From assembly GCA_017626365.1 (NCBI GenBank), contig JAGAIV010000040.1, forward strand, positions 166,187-230,186: 64,000 nt of DNA. Direction: 5' to 3'. Under the pieces are notes generated by a model that was not told the DNA's origin, ran no database searches, and was given only the letters and a program-made list of their open reading frames with translations. How positions within the stretch are numbered: position 1 is the stretch's first letter; every line of letters begins with the position of its first letter. Position numbers and translations under genes: made by a program. Source of the DNA: Clostridia bacterium (GTDB taxonomy: Bacteria > Bacillota > Clostridia > TANB77 > CAG-508). Shown here piece after piece: positions 57,774 to 64,000 of the stretch.

Positions 57774-58304
57774 ATGAAACTAATTGCAAAAATTACAGAT
57801 GAAGATATTGGAGAAGAAAAGGTTCCTATGGATAATCCTTTTCATAGAAAGGCAGCAAGGGGAATTGTATTAGATAACGATGAAAATATGGCGGTATTCT
57901 ATAAGAAGAATAAAAATCAATACAAATTGCCTGGTGGAGGATTAGATGAAAATGAAAGTTTTGAAGAGGCTTTTATAAGAGAGGTAAGAGAAGAAGTTGG
58001 ATGTGAGGTTCAAATTATAAGCTGTTTGGGGTATACGGAAGAATATAAGACAAAATCAAATTATATTCAAACCTCTTATGTATTTGTAGGAAGAGTAATT
58101 AAAAAGTTGGAAAATTTAGAATTGACGAAAATGGAACAAGATGAAGGTGGAGAAAGATTATGGATGACTCCGGAAGAAGCGTTAAAAAAGATGAAAGAAA
58201 ATTATGATGGTCTATTAGCATCTAAATATACTAATTTGTATTCTACTAAAATTGTGGCAAAAAGAGATATAAAAATATTAGAAGAATATTTAAAAATCCG
58301 TTAA
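57774..58304 (+). CDS. NUDIX hydrolase
   Basis: 176 residues. NUDIX box GGGLDENESFEEAFIREVREEVG (quoted in two parts: GGGLDENESF and EEAFIREVREEVG). It hydrolyses nucleoside diphosphate-linked compounds; the substrate is not evident. RBS is weak (AGAAAAGAGTG). Its last codons are repeated 1 kb downstream as part of a 133-base duplication. Confidence 0.9.
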   Translation: MKLIAKITDEDIGEEKVPMDNPFHRKAARGIVLDNDENMAVFYKKNKNQYKLPGGGLDENESFEEAFIREVREEVGCEVQIISCLGYTEEYKTKSNYIQTSYVFVGRVIKKLENLELTKMEQDEGGERLWMTPEEALKKMKENYDGLLASKYTNLYSTKIVAKRDIKILEEYLKIR

Positions 58305-58413
58305 AATAGCGGATTTTTTGTTTTCTACCAAAAGCGAACAAAAATTCTATATTCTTTTATAAAAACTATTGACAAAATGAAAATAAAAAGATAAAATAAA
58401 ACAAACAAAAGTT
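58281..58413 (+). repeat. 133-bp direct repeat, copy 1
   Basis: Covers the 3' end of the NUDIX gene, its terminator (AATCCGTTAAAATAGCGGATT) and a promoter TTGACA (58369-58374) -17- TAAAAT (58392-58397) that drives the DinD-like gene. Copy 2 is at 59331-59464. Confidence 0.75.
58291..58320 (+). terminator. NUDIX gene terminator
   Basis: AAAATCCG-ttaaaatag-CGGATTTTTT stem-loop overlapping the stop codon. Confidence 0.85.
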
Positions 58414-58482
58414 TTTGCGTAAACTGAAACTTATTTAATATTGTAGTAAAATACTAAATAATAAAAAAGAAGATGGTTTTTA

Positions 58483-59319
58483 ATGAGAGAACTAGATAAG
58501 AATGAAAATGATATGAATCAAAGTTTCGAAGATATTAGACACACGGATGAAAATGGAGTCGAATATTGGTATGCTAGAGAATTACAAGTGGTTTTAGATT
58601 ATAAAGAATGGAGAAAATTTGAGAATGTAATAAATAAAGCAAAAGAATCTTGCAAAAATAGTGATGTCAGTGTGTTTGAACATTTTGTCGGCGCTGACAA
58701 GTTGTCAAAACGCGCTAATAATGCGGAAGTAGCGATTAAAGACTATAAACTAACTCGTTATGCATGTTATTTAATAGCACAAAATGGAGATTCTAGAAAA
58801 AAAGTGATTGCCCTTGCACAAACCTATTTTGCCATTCAAACGAGAAAGCAAGAAATTAGCGAAAAAGAATATACTTCATTAACAGAAGATGAAAAGAGAT
58901 TTTATCAAAGAAATTTAACGAAGAAAGGAAATTATTCATTGAATCAAACTGCGAAAAAAGCAGGAGTTAAAAATTTTGACAGATTCCACAATTCTGGATA
59001 TAAAGGACTATATAATGGTGAGACAGCTGATGATATTGCTAAAAGGAAAGGTCTAAGGTATAGAGAAGATATTTTAGATAATATGGGAAGTGAAGAGCTG
59101 ATTGCAAATTTATTTAGAATTTCTCAAACAGAGCAAAAATTAAAAAGAGATAATATACAAACAGAAAAAGAAGCTAATGACACTCATTATGAAGTTGGTT
59201 ATAAAATAAGAAATACAATAAAAGAACTTGGGGGTACTATGCCAGAAGATTTACCTACACCAAAAAAGAGCCTAAAACAATTAGAAAAAGAAAACAAAAA
59301 AACATTGCAAAATTTATAG
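58483..59319 (+). CDS. DinD-like DNA-damage-inducible protein
   Basis: 278 residues. The N-terminal part (VEYWYARELQVVLDYKEWRKFENVINKA, then KLTRYACYLIAQNGDSRK, then ALAQTYFAIQTRKQE) matches the DinD/BRO-N group; the C-terminal half is helical. DinD inhibits RecA in E. coli. No LexA box seen. It stands between two copies of a 133-base repeat, suggesting that it arrived or was duplicated in by recombination. RBS is poor (AAGAAGATGG). Confidence 0.8.
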   Translation: MRELDKNENDMNQSFEDIRHTDENGVEYWYARELQVVLDYKEWRKFENVINKAKESCKNSDVSVFEHFVGADKLSKRANNAEVAIKDYKLTRYACYLIAQNGDSRKKVIALAQTYFAIQTRKQEISEKEYTSLTEDEKRFYQRNLTKKGNYSLNQTAKKAGVKNFDRFHNSGYKGLYNGETADDIAKRKGLRYREDILDNMGSEELIANLFRISQTEQKLKRDNIQTEKEANDTHYEVGYKIRNTIKELGGTMPEDLPTPKKSLKQLEKENKKTLQNL

Positions 59320-59330
59320 AGGAATAAATA

Positions 59331-59464
59331 GAAGAGTATTTAAAAAATCCGTTAAAATAGCGGATTTTTTGTTTCTTACAAAAAGCGAACAAAAATTTTA
59401 TATTTTTTTAAAAAATCTATTGACAAAATCAAAATAAAAAGATAGAATAAAACAAACGAAAGTT
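59331..59464 (+). repeat. 133-bp direct repeat, copy 2
   Basis: Contains a non-coding remnant of the NUDIX 3' end (GAAGAGTATTTAAAAAATCC), the same terminator and a promoter TTGACA (59420-59425) -17- TAGAAT (59443-59448). About 88% identical by eye to copy 1. It now drives the YgjP-like gene. Confidence 0.75.
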
Positions 59465-59501
59465 CGAGAACATATTTTTGGTATTGGAAGGGGTTTTGAA
59501 A

Positions 59502-60194
59502 ATGGGATTTTTTAAAAATAAAAGTGGAGTTATTACATATACAATTGATAAGAATATCAAAAATGATTTATATATATCAGTACAAAATGGTGAAGTAGTG
59601 GTAAGTGCACCTTGGTATTTTTCTAGAAATCAAATACAAGAAATTGTAGAAGAAAAGAAGAGATGGATTATAGAAAAAATAAAAGAATATGAAGGAAAAA
59701 AAGAAGCTTATATTAATACAGGAATTATAAAAATATTAGGAGAAGATTTTGCAATTAATATACGTTATAAAAATATCAAAACATTAACAGTAGATATTGA
59801 AGAAGGTGTTATTAAAATCGAACTTCCAAATAAATATAAAAAAGTGCAAGAACAAGAGTTATTGAAAATATTGGTAGATAAAATATACAATATAATTGCA
59901 CAAAGAGAAGTGGAACGCGCAATGGAAAAAACAAGAATTTTATTAGGATTTGCACCAGAAGATTACAAAATAGAAGAAATGAGCAATACATTAGGAAAAT
60001 GTATGCAAGATAAAACGATTGTGATTAATCCAGAAATCGTAAAATATAAAGCAGAAATTATAGATTATATAGTATTACATGAATTCTGCCATTTAAAATA
60101 TAAAACACATTCTAAGGGATTTTATGAAATAATAAGAAAATATGCACCAGATTATGAAGAATATATCTCAGAAATTAGTGGAGTTCAATATTAA
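59502..60194 (+). CDS. YgjP/DUF45-like zinc metallopeptidase
   Basis: About 230 residues from ATG 59502 (GGAAGGGG upstream). M48-like metal site in YIVLHEFCHLKYKTHSKGFYE (HExxH plus a third His). The N-terminal half has the pattern VSAPWYFSRNQIQEIVEEK and KIKEYEGKKE of the WLM/DUF45 family. YgjP-type proteins are often linked to restriction systems, but none is nearby. Function uncertain. Confidence 0.85.
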   Translation: MGFFKNKSGVITYTIDKNIKNDLYISVQNGEVVVSAPWYFSRNQIQEIVEEKKRWIIEKIKEYEGKKEAYINTGIIKILGEDFAINIRYKNIKTLTVDIEEGVIKIELPNKYKKVQEQELLKILVDKIYNIIAQREVERAMEKTRILLGFAPEDYKIEEMSNTLGKCMQDKTIVINPEIVKYKAEIIDYIVLHEFCHLKYKTHSKGFYEIIRKYAPDYEEYISEISGVQY

Positions 60195-60256
60195 ATAGAT
60201 TTTTCATCTGTTTTAATAAAAAACGATTATATAAATAATATCAGTACATAATTAGA

Positions 60257-60285
60257 TTGACATAAAGTTTAAAATGTAATATAAT
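60257..60285 (+). promoter_or_regulatory. Promoter of FAD protein gene
   Basis: TTGACA (60257-60262), 17-base spacer, TATAAT (60280-60285), with a 98-base leader. Confidence 0.75.
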
Positions 60286-60383
60286 GTAACATATTGTATG
60301 TTTATTTAGCAAAGCTAAACTCCTAGATAGACACATAATAGAAACTAACAATTAAAATTTATTTTTATAGGAGGTAAAAAAGG

Positions 60384-61805
60384 ATGAATACTAGGTATGA
60401 CACAATTGTTATCGGAATGGGGCCAAGTGGAGTATTCTGCGCCCTAGAGCTTGTGCGGCTTGGAAAAGCAGGTAACATCTTACTAATTGAAGAAGGAAAG
60501 CGTATTGAAGAACGTAAATGCGTATCTCCTAAATTAGGAAAATGTTTAAAATGTAAGCCACACTGTAACATTACGTCAGGTTTTTCCGGGGCAGGGGCAT
60601 TTTCAGATGGAAAGTTATCGTTGTATAATCCGGAAGATGACAAAATCCATGTGGGCGGAGACCTTGCAGACTATATTGGAGTCGAAGAAACCAAAAAATT
60701 GATTGACTATACCGATGGTATATATGTTGATTATGGTGCAGACAAACACTTAGAAGGTGTGCAATATAGAGAAGAGGTTGGAAAAATTCGCGAGAAAGCC
60801 AAAAACTACAACATTGATTTGGTTAACATCCCAATCCGGCATCTGGGAACAGAAAAAGCACATATACTGTACGGAAATATACAGCAGTATCTGATTGAGA
60901 ACGGAGTTAATCTGCTTTTTGAAACTGAAGTTAAAGATTTAATCGTTGAAGACGGTCAGATTAGAGGAGTGGTTATTTCCAATGGTAAAGAAGAAGAGTG
61001 TATATACTCTAAAACAGTAGTTGCAGCAGTTGGTAGAAAAGGTGCTAACTGGTTATCGAATATGTGTGAAAAGCATAACATTGCCAGAAGAGCGGGAACG
61101 ATTGATATTGGAGTTCGTTATGAACTTAGTGATGATGTCATGAAAGATATCAACAAATATATGTATGAAGCTAAATTCATAGGACATCCGAAACCGTTCG
61201 AAGATAAAGTTCGCACCTTTTGCCAGAACCCAAGTGGATTTGTATCGGAAGAAGTTTATGAAGACGGAGTTACGTTGGTGAACGGCCATTCCTATAAGGA
61301 ACGGAAAAGTCATAATACAAATTTAAGTATTCTGGTATCGCACAACTTTAACGAACCGTTTGACAAAACAATTGAATACGGTATGAACGTTGCCAAAAAT
61401 TTAAACAAATTAGCAAATGGAAATGTACTGGTACAGAGGTTGGGAGATATACAAGCAGGTAGAAGAACACGAGCAGAATATATGAAAGATAATGCCATAG
61501 AGCCGACTTTGAATACAGCCTTTGCAGGGGATATGACTTATGTAATAGGATTTAGAACGATGACAACTATCTTAGCTTTTATACTAGATCTTGATAAAGT
61601 GATTCCCGGATTTGCTGATCCTCAAAACTTATTGTATGCTCCTGAGATTAAGTTCTATAGTAATAGACTGATTATCTCAAATGAATTCGAGACTAGTATC
61701 GAAGGACTGTATTCTATTGGAGACGGAGGAGGACTCACACGAGGTTTGATGATGGCCTCATGCTCCGGTGTGAAGATGGCAAGAATACTAGCTGAAAAAA
61801 TGTAA
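60384..61805 (+). CDS. FAD-dependent dehydrogenase (COG2509-like), foreign codon style
   Basis: 473 residues. N-terminal FAD site IVIGMGPSGVFCALEL, a CxxC-type segment (CLKCKPHCNITSGFSGAGAFSDGK in parts), VVAAVGRKG, and C-terminal GLYSIGDGGGLTRGLMMAS, the FAD-binding end. It belongs to a group of uncharacterised flavoproteins common in gut Firmicutes. RBS AGGAGG. Three in-frame CGG codons (60456, 60837, 61302) are read as arginine with no shift, and codon use is richer in C/G-ending codons than native genes. Probably a recent transfer. If CGG always shifts in this host, this gene would not be expressed. Confidence 0.85.
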   Translation: MNTRYDTIVIGMGPSGVFCALELVRLGKAGNILLIEEGKRIEERKCVSPKLGKCLKCKPHCNITSGFSGAGAFSDGKLSLYNPEDDKIHVGGDLADYIGVEETKKLIDYTDGIYVDYGADKHLEGVQYREEVGKIREKAKNYNIDLVNIPIRHLGTEKAHILYGNIQQYLIENGVNLLFETEVKDLIVEDGQIRGVVISNGKEEECIYSKTVVAAVGRKGANWLSNMCEKHNIARRAGTIDIGVRYELSDDVMKDINKYMYEAKFIGHPKPFEDKVRTFCQNPSGFVSEEVYEDGVTLVNGHSYKERKSHNTNLSILVSHNFNEPFDKTIEYGMNVAKNLNKLANGNVLVQRLGDIQAGRRTRAEYMKDNAIEPTLNTAFAGDMTYVIGFRTMTTILAFILDLDKVIPGFADPQNLLYAPEIKFYSNRLIISNEFETSIEGLYSIGDGGGLTRGLMMASCSGVKMARILAEKM

Positions 61806-61817
61806 ATCCTTTCAAAG

Positions 61818-61851
61818 ACAGGGTGTGATGAGAATCACACTCTGTTTTTGA
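61818..61851 (+). terminator. Terminator
   Basis: CAGGGTGTGATGAGAATCACACTCTG followed by TTTTT (stem AGAGTGTGATT-like, one mismatch). Confidence 0.85.
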
Positions 61852-61912
61852 ATAATTTTTAATAAATACTAGAAATTTAAGATTCTATGTGCTAGAATTA
61901 TATAAGCAACAT

Positions 61913-61980
61913 ATTAGGGTATCGCCAAGCTGCTGAGGTTGTTCGAACGAAAGTGAGTTACAACGTCAGTATGCGGAAAT
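61913..61980 (+). repeat. tRNA-Gln-like 5' fragment
   Basis: GGGTATCGCCAAGC at about 61917-61930 repeats the first bases of the tRNA-Gln(CTG) gene 80 bases downstream, and is followed by a hairpin CTGAGGTTGT...ACAACGTCAG instead of a cloverleaf. Probably a degenerate partial tRNA copy. It precedes the real tRNA on the same transcript. Confidence 0.5.
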
Positions 61981-61997
61981 AATATCAAACTATATAT

Positions 61998-62072
61998 TGG
62001 GGTATCGCCAAGCGGTAAGGCATCGGACTCTGACTCCGACATTCCTGTGTTCGAATCACAGTACCCCAGCCA
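61998..62072 (+). tRNA. tRNA-Gln (CTG)
   Basis: Acceptor TGGGGTA/TACCCCA, anticodon CTG at 62030-62032 (stem TCGGA/TCCGA), T-loop TTCGAAT, encoded CCA. Differs from the other tRNA-Gln (TTG) at 8858. Confidence 0.93.
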
Positions 62073-62074
62073 CC

Positions 62075-62200
62075 AAACTTGCCTTATGGCAAGAGTGAAA
62101 AGATAAAAGTGAAAAGTTAAGAGTATAGTATGAAAAAACCAAAAAACAATGGCAAGTTTGTACTATTCACTCTTAACTTTTCACTTTTATCTTTTCATTT
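62075..62200. repeat. Long inverted repeat (MITE-like) after tRNA-Gln
   Basis: After the CTTGCCTTATGGCAAG hairpin, TGAAAAGATAAAAGTGAAAA (62096 on) to TATAGTA runs about 35 bases, and its near-perfect complement lies at about 62163-62199, with GGCAAGTTTG repeating the hairpin arm inside. No coding capacity. Confidence 0.65.
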
Positions 62201-62247
62201 ATTATTTAAATAAGTAATAATCATAAAGAAGAATAATTTTCCAATAA

Positions 62248-63573
<1,326 letters not shown>

Positions 63574-63575
63574 CA

Positions 63576-63617
63576 AAAATGGAGGAATTGTTTTTATTAA
63601 CAATTTCTCCATTTTTA
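63576..63617 (+). terminator. eno terminator
   Basis: AAAAATGGAGGAATTGTT and AACAATTTCTCCATTTTT pair with one mismatch. Confidence 0.85.
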
Positions 63618-63640
63618 TATTAGATAATGTTACTAAAAAC

Positions 63641-63669
63641 TTGACATGTATTAAAAGTAAATATAAAAT
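63641..63669 (+). promoter_or_regulatory. Promoter of pilin-like gene at right edge
   Basis: TTGACA (63641-63646), 17-base spacer, TAAAAT (63664-63669). The context ACTAAAAA-cTTGACATG is shared with the promoter at 1738. Confidence 0.75.
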
Positions 63670-63711
63670 GTTACTATAAAGTTAAAGAAAAATATAAGAG
63701 GGGTAAAACAA

Positions 63712-64000
63712 ATGAATAAAAATAAAATTAAAGGCAGAGAGAATAAATTAAAAGTAGTAAAAGAAGAAGGTATAACATTAGTAGCACTAATAGTTACCAT
63801 TATTGTATTACTTATTTTAGCAGGGTTAGTAATTTCTTTAACAATAGGTGCAGATGGAGTTATTAATAAAGCACAAATGGCAAGTGTGGAGACAGAACGT
63901 GCAGAAATTCAAGAAGCACTAGAGTTGGCTTTAGGAGAATTAAGAATAAAGAGCCAAGAAGAAAAAAGAGAAATAATAGAATATTGTGAAACGAAAGAAA
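63712..64000 (+). CDS. Pilin-like protein, partial
   Basis: At least 96 codons; the gene runs off the right edge. ATG 63712 follows AGAGGGGT. The N-terminus is a basic leader of about 19 residues and then EEGITLVALIVTIIVLLILAG, the same pilin-like helix as the genes at 1807, 3503 and 35886, followed by a charged amphipathic helix (NKAQMASVETERAEIQEALE). The C-terminal adhesive domain is outside the window. Confidence 0.8.
   Translation, partial: MNKNKIKGRENKLKVVKEEGITLVALIVTIIVLLILAGLVISLTIGADGVINKAQMASVETERAEIQEALELALGELRIKSQEEKREIIEYCETKE

Noticed and set aside
59502..60194. YgjP-like peptidase as part of a restriction-modification system
   Set aside because: No restriction or methyltransferase gene lies nearby; the neighbours are a DinD-like gene and an FAD protein.

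Overview
The window looks like a chromosome segment of an uncultured, gut-type, low-GC Clostridia (Bacillota). Codon use is strongly AT-rich (TTA, AAA, GAA, GGA), most ribosome binding sites are AGGAGG-like, and promoters are mostly of the TTGACA-17-TATAAT type. The housekeeping set is Firmicute: T-box thrS, tlyA-recN, rbgA-mrnC, mutS2, and an acc/fab operon in clostridial order. Several surface proteins carry the pilin-like N-terminus GITLIALVITIIVLLILAG. I cannot name a species.

Layout. 0-5.7 kb: an HD protein and dapA on the minus strand, then two large pilin-like surface proteins. 5.7-13.7 kb: a short AlaRS, a HIT protein, a sortase, tRNA-His/tRNA-Gln, a YbhN-like membrane protein, a peptidoglycan amidase with a dockerin, a membrane-anchored Ig protein, and birA. 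13.8-21.5 kb: a nine-gene fatty-acid operon (fabD-fabG-fabF-accB-fabZ-accC-accD-accA-fabI). 21.6-28.8 kb: a DUF4116-like repeat protein and two more pairs of [glucosaminidase + SH3 + dockerin] with [membrane-anchored cohesin-like/Ig protein]. 28.8-34.4 kb: mutS2, an LPQTG protein facing a second sortase, rbgA, mrnC, tRNA-Glu. 34.5-41.7 kb: a patch with five of its genes or neighbours in foreign codon style, a diversity-generating retroelement (DGR) target with variable and template repeats and only a stub of the reverse transcriptase, then tlyA-recN. 41.8-48.3 kb: lysS, a decaying accessory patch (MazF-like, RhuM remnant, dispersed repeats), an M50 protease, tsaD and a phosphoesterase. 48.3-64 kb: SPFH/NfeD, T-box-thrS, coiled-coil proteins, deoB, an IS481-type element, tRNA-Leu, NUDIX, DinD-like, YgjP-like, an FAD protein, tRNA-Gln(CTG), eno, and a partial pilin-like gene at the right edge.

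The most striking observation is genetic-code related. Ten otherwise intact genes (3503 pilin-like, amidase, accA, DUF4116-like, cohesin-like, mutS2, sortase 2, recN, thrS, deoB) carry 15 apparent single-base insertions. Every one is a C that creates a zero-frame CGG codon directly before a glycine GGN. Skipping that C restores the conserved protein each time, including catalytic residues. By eye I found no CGG read as arginine in any native-style gene. The only in-frame Arg-CGG codons (seven) lie in four genes of distinctly different codon style. The simplest reading is that CGG is an efficient +1 frameshift codon in this organism (CGG-N decoded as Gly). A consistent sequencing artefact is unlikely because the phase is invariant.

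Other systems worth attention: three tandem pairs of dockerin-tagged cell-wall hydrolases with membrane-anchored cohesin/Ig partners; a DGR that diversifies a pilin-anchored lectin-fold protein, now lacking its RT locally; and a possible -1 frameshift at A_AAA_AAG in a large coiled-coil protein.
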